Below the pieces are notes generated by a model. It made no database searches. It had not been told where the DNA came from and saw only the letters and a list, made by a program, of their open reading frames with translations. From contig CM043963.1 of assembly GCA_014529385.2 (NCBI GenBank), positions 78,352,912 through 78,416,911 of the forward strand: a stretch of 64,000 bases of DNA. Reading direction: 5' to 3'. How positions within the stretch are numbered: the first letter of the stretch is position 1; every line of letters begins with the position of its first letter. The translations under genes and the position numbers were made by a program. This stretch comes from Adiantum capillus-veneris (taxonomy: Eukaryota; Streptophyta; Polypodiopsida; Polypodiales; Pteridaceae). Below are positions 54,780 through 63,078 of the stretch, piece by piece.

Positions 54780-55823
54780 AACAAAAGTGGGAAACTTATT
54801 CTTAAGAGCACTAATGTTTTCCCAAGTGGCACCTTCCTCAGGTCGATCTTTCCACTTGATTAAAGCTTGTCGACGTACATGATGACGCGTACGTAAATCA
54901 TGATAGTGAAGAATTCATCCAGGTTCATGTGGTAAGGTAGGAGGTTCAACGTAATCAACCAGAATCTGTTAGTCAATGATGTTGTCGTCCCCATGTAGTC
55001 GCTTACGTAGACGGCTTACATGAAACACTAGATGGATACGAGAATGTGTAGGTAACGATATTTTGTAGGCACGATCACCCACTCGCTTGAGTATTTTGAA
55101 AGGCCCACAATATCGTGGAGATCATTTAGGTGTTCGTCCAGTTTTCAAAATTTTTGAATGCTCTGGCACACGTAAAAATACTTCCTCCCCTTCCTCAAAG
55201 GTAACTTGATGACGTTTCTCATCAGCGTACTTCTTATATCGATCCTACGCTTGTCGAACGTTCTGACGAGCGAGTTTCAGCATATCCATGTGGTCTTGGA
55301 GAAAATCCTTAACCTGTTGGAGTTTTTCGATTGCCAACCCTACCGTAATAGGTGACCTAGGTTGAAAACCATACATGAGCATGAAAGGACTAAATCCAGT
55401 TGTGACATGCTTAGCACTGTTGTAAGCAAACTCAAGAAGAGGTAGATATTCTTCCCAGTCTGTTTGTTTCTTGCTAACGTATGTACGTAGAATATCCTCT
55501 AGCACCATTTCTGGATGATCGGTTGTACTGAGGTTCAGTTGTGTACCCAATCGTTTAAACACAACCCTCTAAAAATGACTGTTAAACTTGGCATCGCGAT
55601 CACTGACAATGTTACTTGGCAAGCCATACAACTTGTATAGGTTGTCCACAAATAACTTGGCTAATTCTGGAGTCTTAATCGTCGACTTGGTTGGAATAAA
55701 CTTATAGAGTTTAGTCAACTGGTCTACGACCACCCATACTGAGTCATGACCTCGTACAGTGGTTGGTAAACCCACAATAAAATCCATAGAGATACTTTCC
55801 CATTTACCATTGGGAATCTCCAA
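54780..55823 (-). pseudogene. E4 integrase and chromodomain-like C-terminus
   Basis: The frame from 55,823 gives WESISMDFIVGLPTTV (Asp 1), VWVVVDQLTKLYKFIP, LYGLPSNIVSDRDAKFNSHF (Asp 2). After a stop near 55,565, FKRLGTQLNLSTTDHPEMVL (the usual DGQTE replaced by PEM) and EEYLPLLEFAYNSAKHVTTG follow. Below 55,245, pieces GEEVFLRVPEHSKIL, GPFKILKRVGDRAYKISLP (G-P-F module) and QALIKWKDRPEEGATWEN are readable in one frame with a few stops; the last resembles a chromodomain (LVKW.....E.TWE). Integrase with a chromodomain targets heterochromatin. The loss of the expected Glu region in TTDHPEMVLEDIL indicates a deletion. Confidence 0.85.
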
Positions 55824-55855
55824 AGGATGTAAGAGTCCTCCTACTTTCAGGTACT

Positions 55856-56819
55856 CTACTTTGTTAACTTGACATTTTTGTCAATGTAAGACATAATCTT
55901 GAACAAAGCCATGTAAACGTGGCCAGTAAAACTGTCTCGCCGTACGAGAGCATAAGTCTTTCTAATACCTGGGTTCCCTGCACTTGGACTTTCATGACAT
56001 TCATAAAGAATTTGGCACCAAATGTCTATGTCCGTCAATACACAAACTCTCCCCTTATGGAGTAGGTACCCATTGTCGATGGTAAAATTCTTCCATCGTT
56101 GTAGGTCATCACTCGACAAAGGAGAAATATGTGTGGAGGTTAACGATACACTACCATCATTGGATTGAGAAGGATCCCTCATTTGTACATGGCTCCACGC
56201 TTTAGAATATGCGTCATCCTGCTCGAGAGAATCCAAAAATTCACTACGAAGTTCCGTGAACAAGAGAGATTTGATCTCAGGTATACAATTAAGAGCGTCA
56301 GCCACCAGATTGTATTGTCCTTTAGGATACCGAAGCTTTGCATCATATTTCTGAAGAATCTCAACCCACCTGGCTTTTCGACCCTTCAAATCGGTTTGTT
56401 GTGTAAACCATTTAATGCTTTCATGGTCAAACACAATCTCAAATTGAGTGCCATACAAATAATGTCACCATGTTTTCAAGGCAGACACTATTGCATAGAG
56501 TTCGCGTTCATAAGGAGAATAATTCTGTTGTGCTGAATCAAGCTTCTTGCTTGCAAATGCAATTGGCCGCCCTTCTTGTAGTAGCAGGACTGCTCCAATA
56601 GCACGATCACTGGCATCCATTTCCAAAAACGAATGGTTTCAAAGGATTTTCAATACCTAGAATTGGAGCTGTAACTAATGCATCCGTGAGCATATCAAAA
56701 TTATGCTGTTGAGCGGGTCCCCACTGAAAAGCTTTGCCTTTGCCTTTCAGTTGGTCCGTCATGGGAACAACAATATTAGCATAGTTTTTAACGAACCTTC
56801 GATAAAAACCTTCAAATCC
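55856..56819 (-). pseudogene. E4 RT end and RNase H
   Basis: From 56,819: GFEGFYRRFVKNYANIVVPM and TDQLKGKGKAFQWGPAQQHN are the end of the gypsy RT region. RNase H follows with stops near 56,600 and 56,460, then FEIVFDHESIKWFTQQTDLK, RKARWVEILQKYDAKLRYPK and GQYNLVADALNCIPEI (usually NVVADALSR). The open frame 56,458-55,856 continues into the integrase zinc-binding region, where the cysteines are poorly kept. The first base of the frame touches the CACTA terminus. Confidence 0.88.
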
Positions 56820-57075
56820 CACTACAAGAGGTTGTGTGCTCTTGTGACGCTATTAGCGATGGAAATACATTGGGTTTTTATACCCCCCGGCGTCGCTAAC
56901 AGCGTAGATACGGGAACGTCGCTATGAGCGTCACTATACTAGTCGCTATATGCGTCGCTATAATCATTGCTATATAGCGATGTCTATAGCGACGATCATA
57001 GCGACGTTTACAGGCCACCTATAGCGACGTTTATAGCGACACTGCAGAGCCTTATATAGCGACGGTCATAGCGAC
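56820..57075. repeat. CACTA terminus and subterminal repeat array
   Basis: Terminal CACTACAAGAGG, then repeated TAGCGACG, TAGCGATG and CGTCGCTA units, partly arranged as inverted pairs (for example TATAGCGACGATCATAGCGA). Such arrays are transposase-binding regions in CACTA elements. The 3-bp target duplication next to it would be TCC (56,817-56,819), untestable without the other end. Confidence 0.88.
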
Positions 57076-57482
57076 GCCCGAGAGAAAAAAAATTTGGTGG
57101 CAGGGCATTCAACCCATCAACCATATTGAATGTTTCATTAATTGATTCACCTTTGAAAAAAAGTGCAAGCTTAGATATAGACCCAAAGTAGTCACCCACA
57201 AGACAATATAACCATTAACTCCATCATCCATAATATTTTTTGCAGAATAAAGATACAAAACTCACAAAACTAAATTGATGAAAGTAAACCAACGACAATT
57301 GTACACATCATAGGCAAAATCACTTGATTGTTAAACTTTGTAAATGTAATAGTTACAACACCATTGTCATTATTGAAAAAATATACATGGTTTTCAAAAA
57401 GACGTATAAAAGTTGTCTCATGATACATAGGCTATGACAAAAAGAAACTAATGCTATCTAGCTACGGCTAGATTGACATCGT

Positions 57483-58786
57483 TTAATCAAACGTCTCATC
57501 GCGTCCAAGCGGCGTATCTGTTCGATTCTGCAAAAAAAAAAAACAATAAGACAGCTTTCTGTATAAACATATAGTGACGTTTATAAAACAATACAACAAA
57601 TAGAAAAGAGTAAACCCTAATACTAACCATGCCATTGCGAGAACTCATAATGTCTATCAGGGCGTTTAAGCCCTTCCTGCCTGTGTCCTCGCGCTCGTAC
57701 GGTGTGGGGTCATCGACCACTGTCAAAACATACAAAGAATCCATTATGTTAGAATTTAAAAACCCTTAAACCCTAAACTATCAAACCCAAAGAGCAATGC
57801 GAAAGCACTTATAAAATCGGCCTCAAATGATGCCCACCCGCCTCTCCCCAAGTGGTGCGAGCTCCCTGCCTCTCCTCGCGCTCTAGCTGCCCCCTTTTGT
57901 TGCTTCCACTTGTCGGGATTCTCGCGCGCTGCTTTCTTCGCATTCTTCCAATCTTCTTTGGCCATCCAATCTAGTATGTTCCACCCATGCTTGATTGATT
58001 TTTGCACTTCGGAACGTTTGTGCTTGTAGTATTCGCGCATTCGAACCTTCATCAGGTCTTTATTGAAGCGGGCATCCCGTGTTGGAACGAGAAACTCGTT
58101 ATGAAGCATGCTAATGACTCTGTCTTTTAAATCACTTGGTACTTCACTCAAGGTGTTTAGTATGTAGTGTCTAAACACCTGAGAGCAAAGACCGCGCATG
58201 CGCGAGATCACCTTCTTGCCTTCATTATCCAAGATGATTTCGTCGCTGAAGTCGACGAAGTAAGGCAAGCCCTCTCGCCAGTGACATGTGAACCTGGGTG
58301 TCTCAGTAGGGGTCTCTAACGGCGTGTCGACGGGGGTACGAACGTCAGGTGTCTCCACTGGAGTCTGGGCCCCGAAGCGAGGAGTGTTGCGACTGGAGTG
58401 ACTCCTGGAGGAGTAGTTAGTGGTGTGTAGCTGCTAGGAACGATCGTCAGCCGTGCAGAACCTGGTGTAGATGGCGATGTCGTGGCTGGTGTCAGGGCGG
58501 GCAAAGAAGGGGAGGGTAAAGAGCCTCATCAAACACGAGGCGGTGTCGAGGCATCGGTGACGGCATCTCCACAACAACCGCCATCGCCACCACTAGAGCA
58601 CCAGTGCTTAGACGAGTGTGAAGATCATCTCGTCAACACCGGACCTTCAGAGCATGCTGAATGCTCCAAAACAGAGGGAGACGCGGCCGGAGTAGGAACG
58701 CGCGATGGTGCACCAGAGCGATGACGCTCTATGTACCACTGTCTCTGCTCGGGTGACAAAGAAGAAAGAAACTGCTCATCATCCAT
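57483..58786 (-). pseudogene. Plant transposase, Ptta/En/Spm type (CACTA accessory gene)
   Basis: The start is taken at an ATG at 58,786 (MDDEQFLSSLSPEQRQWYIE), just after a splice-acceptor-like TGCAG. A Pro/Thr/Ser-rich stretch with a stop and a shift follows. The core (58,358-57,756) contains FVDFSDEIILDNEGKKVISR, RHYILNTLSEVPSDLKDRVI and KRSEVQKSIKHGWNILDWMA, matching the domain found in the second gene of plant CACTA elements. Downstream exons appear at about 57,722-57,630 (VVDDPTPYEREDTGRKGLNA) and 57,528-57,483 (QIRRLDAMRRLIKR, stop), the latter preceded by TTTTTTTGCAG. It probably binds the subterminal repeats and assists transposition. Confidence 0.75.
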
Positions 58787-58849
58787 ACCTGCATTAAACA
58801 CACGAAAATTTAAACTTAATATTGAATGAATGGAGAAGAAAACATGGAC

Positions 58850-58854
<5 letters not shown>

Positions 58855-58904
<50 letters not shown>

Positions 58905-58919
58905 AAGATAGAGAGAGAG
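58855..58919. repeat. (AG)n microsatellite
   Basis: About 20 AG units with interrupted extension (AAAG, ATAG) to 58,919, in the non-coding part between the two CACTA genes. Confidence 0.95.
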
Positions 58920-58985
58920 GGGACTCAAAAAGGGGGAGGGATTCTTGTGTAGAGAGATTTTGTTGAATTTCTATGAATTTGTAAA

Positions 58986-59231
58986 AGCACTGCACTCCAG
59001 GTGCGATGGAGACTGAAGCTGCATCGCGAAGGTCTGCTCATAGAAGTTGCTTGCTCCACCACTAAATCTAATTGATCGGGTAAAAGAGACACTGAGAAGC
59101 AGTAGTAGTGCTTCTTAGTGTCTCTTTCACCCGATCAGTTAGATCTAGTGGTGGGACGAGCAGCATCTATATTGAGCAAACAAGCTTCGCGATTGCAGCT
59201 TCAGTCTCCATCCCACTCGGAGCGCAGTGCT
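58986..59231. repeat. 246-bp near-perfect hairpin within the CACTA element
   Basis: Arms 58,986-59,101 and 59,109-59,231 are inverted copies, about 85% paired with small bulges, around a 7-nt loop GTAGTAG. Examples of paired blocks are GATGGAGACTGAAGC with GCTTCAGTCTCCATC and GAGACACTGAGAAGC with GCTTCTTAGTGTCTC. It lies between the two CACTA genes. It could be a fold-back MITE or an inverted duplication giving a small-RNA precursor. No flanking target duplication is visible. Confidence 0.92.
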
Positions 59232-59435
59232 CATCATCCCTGCTTGTGAGAACATACTTAGAGCATACATGCCTAGAGTGGACGCAAAGACCATTAAATA
59301 CAATGACGCAATGATGCAATGACTATTAATACAATGATGCAATGACTCATATAGACAGAAATGGACAAAAATCCATGTGAATACAATATACATTATAAAA
59401 CAAAGCTAGATTGTTCAAATACAATATTTATGGCT

Positions 59436-60180
59436 TTAAGAGGTCTCTTTCTCATCCTCGCAAAGCTCAGCATAACTTCCTATATCTATATAGAGCTCTC
59501 CATTTAAACAAACGTCCTCCATTTCATTTTGTAGATCCTCTATATGCACCCCATAGAGAGTAGCAACTTGATGCTCGTCTAGCACCACCTCAGCGGCTTC
59601 TGAGTGAGTATCTTCTCCGATCTCCTCCATTGATGGCACTATGATTGGCACATGGTAGCCTTCATACGTCCATGCACTATGAGGGGCTACCTCTATGACA
59701 TACCACCAGTTTGATGCAGACTTTGTAGAATGAAATATCACCTGCCAGAGCCACATAACTTACATGAGAGCTTCCAAGCACATAACTTCTAAAATGGGAT
59801 GTTAACTATTTACATACTTACTTGTTCACAATGTTCGGGTAGTACGAAAGTGTCTCTTAGGTCAGTCCATTTCTTAGTTGAATCCAACTCAAGAACACCA
59901 GACTCTCCTCTACGCACAGTAGCGTTGCGACCCTCCATGATTATCTTGAACCATTACACTTCGAACAAGTCGACAAAAAATCCTCTATAATCGATCCTCA
60001 AAATCTCTTGTAGCGTGCCGAAGTAAGTGAGTTCTGCCACCACAAGATCTGCATCAGAGGACCGTTTTTTACCAGACTGTTCAAATTTTGCCATGATTCC
60101 ACAATCTTGAGTAAAACGCTGATGGGGGCTTTTCACAAGCCAAGCTCCCATACCCCTTTTCTCTCGTCCCCACCCCATGA
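59436..60180 (-). pseudogene. CACTA TNP2-type transposase, C-terminus (DUF4216), with intron
   Basis: Two exons are readable. Exon 1 (about 60,180-59,822) encodes RFTQDCGIMAKFEQ, ADLVVAELTYFGTLQEIL, RIDYRGFFVDLFEV, an in-frame stop-free continuation and ..LPEHCEQ. Intron 59,821-59,742 (80 bp) has GTAAGT and GGCAG boundaries. Exon 2 (59,741-59,436) continues VIFHSTKSASNWWYVIEVAP and ends in an acidic tail (ELCEDEKETS). The order Y-G-L-EI-L-Y ... F-L---QV--------W-VV---P is that of DUF4216 at the end of TNP2-type transposases, which cut the CACTA ends. Upstream transposase sequence is absent. Confidence 0.8.
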
Positions 60181-60952
60181 AAACCCCCTCTTAGGGAGGG
60201 AGTGATAAAAGGCATTGGAAAAAGTAAGAAAAAAATAAAGTATGATTATGTAAATATATGAGAAAGGTAAAATAGGCCACCTCATGCCTGCGGGGCAGCC
60301 CATCCCCACCTTGCCTCCTTTTTTCTTCATTGTTGCCCCATCGTGTGCCCCTTTTCCTCTCCTCCACTCAAAAGGTAAACCCCCTCTCTCTTCCCCTTGT
60401 CCTTTGTCCTTTCTCTCTCCCCTCAAGCTACCCCACCTCTCACCAATAATGCATTATAACTCACCAATAATGCACCCTAACTCACATGCAACTTACCCTA
60501 TCTTCCAAAATAGTATACCCCACCCCCTCTTTCTCTCTCCTATCATATCCCATGACCCAAATACCCCCCCCTCTCTCTAAAGGGTGCCATGTCTCTTGTC
60601 TTGTAGCTAAATAACCTCCCCCACACTCACACACACTCAGTTTCACTGAAAAAGGTGCCCAAAGACCCATCCCCACCCTGTGGTTACTTGATTTTTCTTG
60701 TGTTCACACACATCTGCACACAGATTCACCTCTGAACACACTCCCCTCTCTCCCCTCTTGTAATTACTTTATTCTCCATGTCACCTCTCACTTTTTTTCA
60801 TCAACCCACCTCTCTCTCTTAGTCTCTCTCTCATGAGACTGCTGTTCTGGCACATATACACACAGCAAGACAAGTGGGGCCCACAGTCACATGGCCTATG
60901 TAGATAATGATTTCTTCATTTCTAAATTCTAGAATTTCTCCCCCCTCCTCCC

Positions 60953-60960
60953 CTATATGA
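60953..60960 (+). promoter_or_regulatory. TATA-like box of the E5 LTR
   Basis: CTATATGA preceded by a pyrimidine-rich stretch, about 310 bp before an AATAAA signal, a common LTR promoter layout. Confidence 0.45.
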
Positions 60961-61269
60961 AGAGGGAACACCATCACACAAAAATACACACAACATCACC
61001 AAAGAACACACTATGCACTGTGTGTGCCTAGTGCACACACACACACCCACACCATCACCATCACCATCACCGCAATCACCATGCTCGTCTTGAGCATGAC
61101 CTCTACACCCTTGGCTATGGAATATGAAGGGTAGCTAAATGAAGGATGATGGCCATAACCCTCGTGCGAGTCTTCGCCATCAACTCCCACCTATCCGCCA
61201 TGTGCTCTACCACGCTCTTCCTTCTCATTCCCCTACCCTATGCTCCCCATTTCATCGCCTTATTCTCTA

Positions 61270-61275
61270 AATAAA
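61270..61275 (+). terminator. Polyadenylation signal of the E5 LTR
   Basis: AATAAAGCTTGAGG, about 310 bp after the TATA box and 420 bp before the LTR end. Confidence 0.45.
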
Positions 61276-61440
61276 GCTTGAGGTTTTGTGAGTATGTTTT
61301 CTTGCAATGTTTTGCCCAGGTGAGGTGTGCGGAATCGCCACCTAGTCTTGTGTTTGGAGTGAGCTTGTGTATGTGTGAAGGGTGTGCGGATTCGCCATCC
61401 TTTAGTGGTGCCTAAGTACTAAGCCGCTATACCCCCTCCC

Positions 61441-61483
<43 letters not shown>

Positions 61484-61693
61484 TGATCTCATTCTCTTTC
61501 CTCTTCATCATTACTCCCAAGCATCTATCTCTCTTGGATGAAAACTTTGTTATGGTGGTGTGTTGTTTGCGTCCTAGCCGCTGAAGCTAGGTGGTGCCCC
61601 CTGTTTGCTTTACCATGACATGCTCGAGGCGCGCCATTCGGTCCCCGGTGTTTTAGAGGCCGTCGGGGTTCGGGGTTCGCTTTGCTCCCGTCA

Positions 61694-61712
61694 TTTGGTG
61701 CCCCCAATGAGG
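61694..61712 (+). other. Putative primer-binding site of E5
   Basis: TTTGGTGCCCCCAATGAGG immediately follows the LTR CA end. TTTGGTGCCCCCA is shared with E1 (10,086-10,104). The tRNA is not identified. Confidence 0.55.
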
Positions 61713-61768
61713 AGGGCTTTCTAAGACCCTTCAGTTTACAATGCTGAAACTGACGCCCACTATCAATC

Positions 61769-62026
61769 ATGGACGAATGGTTGAAGGAATTTTTTAACTG
61801 GAGGACGGAAGAAGAAGAGACGAAGGAGGCACTAGCCGCCTTCATTGAGGTGCTACTGCCAGGCTGCAGTGTCGTCAGCATTCAAGAGGTAAATTCTCCA
61901 TCTCGTGTTGCTCGTTCTAACTATAAATTGAGAGCATCAGGTGGGAGGTCGGTGAAGTGCCATCACTGTTGTCAACCAAGGCACACTGTCAATGAGTTCC
62001 AGCAACGAAGGCAGCGAAAGGGCTGA
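61769..62026 (+). CDS. E5 upstream ORF a, with HHCC-like knuckle
   Basis: An 85-codon frame starts near the first ATG after the PBS: MDEWLKEFFNWRTEEEETKE, then ALAAFIEVLLPGCSVVSIQE, and ends with CHHCCQPRHTVNEFQQRRQ. The end resembles a degenerate CCHC knuckle (C-x2-C-x4-H; the last Cys is replaced). The acidic N-terminus is predicted to be helical. It could be the first exon or the N-terminal domain of a larger upstream ORF, since the next frame begins at once (61,992). I do not recognise the family. Confidence 0.45.
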   Translation: MDEWLKEFFNWRTEEEETKEALAAFIEVLLPGCSVVSIQEVNSPSRVARSNYKLRASGGRSVKCHHCCQPRHTVNEFQQRRQRKG

Positions 62027-62197
62027 AGTCATCTACATCGACATTCATCGCAAAGAAGTCATTCACATCAAGGAAGGGAAGCAAACGGTGAGACCTCTTT
62101 TCCCTAAAGAAACTACAGTCAAAGCTATAACTCCAAAGTGGCCTAAAGGGGCTGCTCGAGCCAAAAGCAAGGAGAAGATAAGCCAGTCTGGAAACAC

Positions 62198-62728
62198 ATG
62201 ACCTCGAAGGGAGAAGCATCTGGCCAAGCAAGTGCTTCAAGCTCAGAAAGCCGGGTTGTACCCAGTTTGCCAAAGAGGAAGTCATCCGAAGCTAAGCGGC
62301 GAAAGGTCGCCTACCGATTTGCACGATGCATGCGAGTGCTACCAATCCACTTCGACAATCCAGAAGAAGAAGTGGTAATAATATTCCCATGTCCTAGAGA
62401 AGAGTGGTTCGGCTACTGCTCTCGCTGTTTTGGAAAGAGAGTGGAGGATCTTCCTCCTCTCCCTGTACAACTTATCCTGAAGAAGCTCTCTACCACGGGA
62501 GAAACCCAGTGGGCTGGGGACGAGTTGCAACTGAATGGAGTAGAATTCATGCAACACGCCAACTACGGAAATTACCTGCAATTGTTGTTAGCCAAGAGGC
62601 TGGGAGTGGTCAGACGCGTCGCCATCAGCCCGTACATGCTGAGCAACGAAGGAAAGGTAGAGCCCATGAAAGGCGACGACCTCTTGTGGATGTGCCGACT
62701 CATCAACACTGGCACGATAAGAGTATAA
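62198..62728 (+). CDS. E5 upstream ORF b, unknown 176-residue protein
   Basis: An intact frame begins MTSKGEASGQASASSSES, with a Ser-rich start and a basic stretch (LPKRKSSEAKRRKVAYRF), possibly a nuclear localisation signal. A folded-looking region follows with hydrophobic periodicity: VLPIHFDNPEEEVVIIFPCP, GYCSRCFGKRVEDLPPLP, NYGNYLQLLLAKRLGVVRRV. It contains three or four cysteines. A GTAAGT donor-like site (..GTATAAGTAAGTATTT) follows right after the stop, and the next frame (62,751-62,966: FPFRFLQHMHVNIYVDRKVF, HLFGAVVLEEILNSP) may be a further exon. The family is unknown. Tat/Ogre-type gypsy elements also carry an ORF upstream of gag, which is the closest known parallel in layout. Confidence 0.5.
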   Translation: MTSKGEASGQASASSSESRVVPSLPKRKSSEAKRRKVAYRFARCMRVLPIHFDNPEEEVVIIFPCPREEWFGYCSRCFGKRVEDLPPLPVQLILKKLSTTGETQWAGDELQLNGVEFMQHANYGNYLQLLLAKRLGVVRRVAISPYMLSNEGKVEPMKGDDLLWMCRLINTGTIRV

Positions 62729-63010
62729 GTAAGTATTTCATCCTCTGTGCATGATGGAAAACGGGCCAACGGCATTCCCGTTCAGATTCTTGCAGCATAT
62801 GCATGTGAATATCTATGTAGATAGGAAAGTCTTCTACCAACAGAAGATCGTACACCTATTCGGTGCGGTGGTACTAGAAGAAATCCTCAATTCCCCGAAC
62901 CCTATCATTCTCCCCATATTAGATTACCATCATTCCTTTAATGTTTCTATCTTTATCTTGTTTTAACCTATCCACCCACCCTTGTAAAAAAGCTGCTATG
63001 AGCCGCATTG

Positions 63011-63052
63011 TTAATGTAATGTAAAAAAAAAAAGAAAAAAAAGAAAAAAAGA
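63011..63052 (+). repeat. A-rich tract after the E5 upstream ORFs
   Basis: GTTAATGTAATGTAAAAAAA followed by repeated A7-8G units up to 63,052. It sits between the upstream ORFs and the gag ATG and looks like a 3' end of a processed transcript. Confidence 0.7.
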
Positions 63053-63078
63053 GGTTTGTAATTTCCTGAGTCACTACC

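Larger units (their letters stand above)
53642..56819 (-). mobile_element. E4: gypsy element with chromodomain-like end, 3' part only
   Basis: In minus direction, the sequence enters at 56,819 within the RT-RNase H region (cut by the CACTA end), then RNase H, integrase, a chromodomain-like tail, a polypurine tract and the 3' LTR ending at 53,642 inside the LINE. The upstream pol, gag and 5' LTR would lie beyond the CACTA element and are not visible before 64,000. The order and the C-terminal chromodomain-like segment suggest a chromovirus. Confidence 0.85.
56820..60180 (-). mobile_element. CACTA (En/Spm) transposon, one end plus two gene remnants
   Basis: CACTACAAGAGGTTGTG at 56,820 is a CACTA terminus. 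Over the next 250 bp, at least ten copies of TAGCGACG or its complement CGTCGCTA appear in both orientations, the subterminal repeats bound by the element's own proteins. Two genes on the minus strand follow: a Ptta/En/Spm-type protein (58,786-57,483) and the C-terminus of a TNP2-type transposase (60,180-59,436). The other CACTA end (CTTGTAGTG) and the main transposase domain are not present; coding stops at about 60,130-60,180 where E5 starts. Confidence 0.88.
60181..61693 (+). repeat. E5 5' LTR (left boundary uncertain)
   Basis: The right end is fixed by CTCCCGTCA followed directly by a PBS-like word at 61,694. Inside are a TATA motif CCCTATATGAAG at 60,953-60,960, a polyadenylation signal AATAAA at 61,270-61,275 and a CT array at 61,445-61,480. 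Final blocks such as GCGTCCTAG, AGCTAGGTGGT and TTTTAGAGGCC resemble the ends of the E1-family LTRs. The left end lies somewhere between the last CACTA coding sequence (~60,130) and 60,250. Confidence 0.6.
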
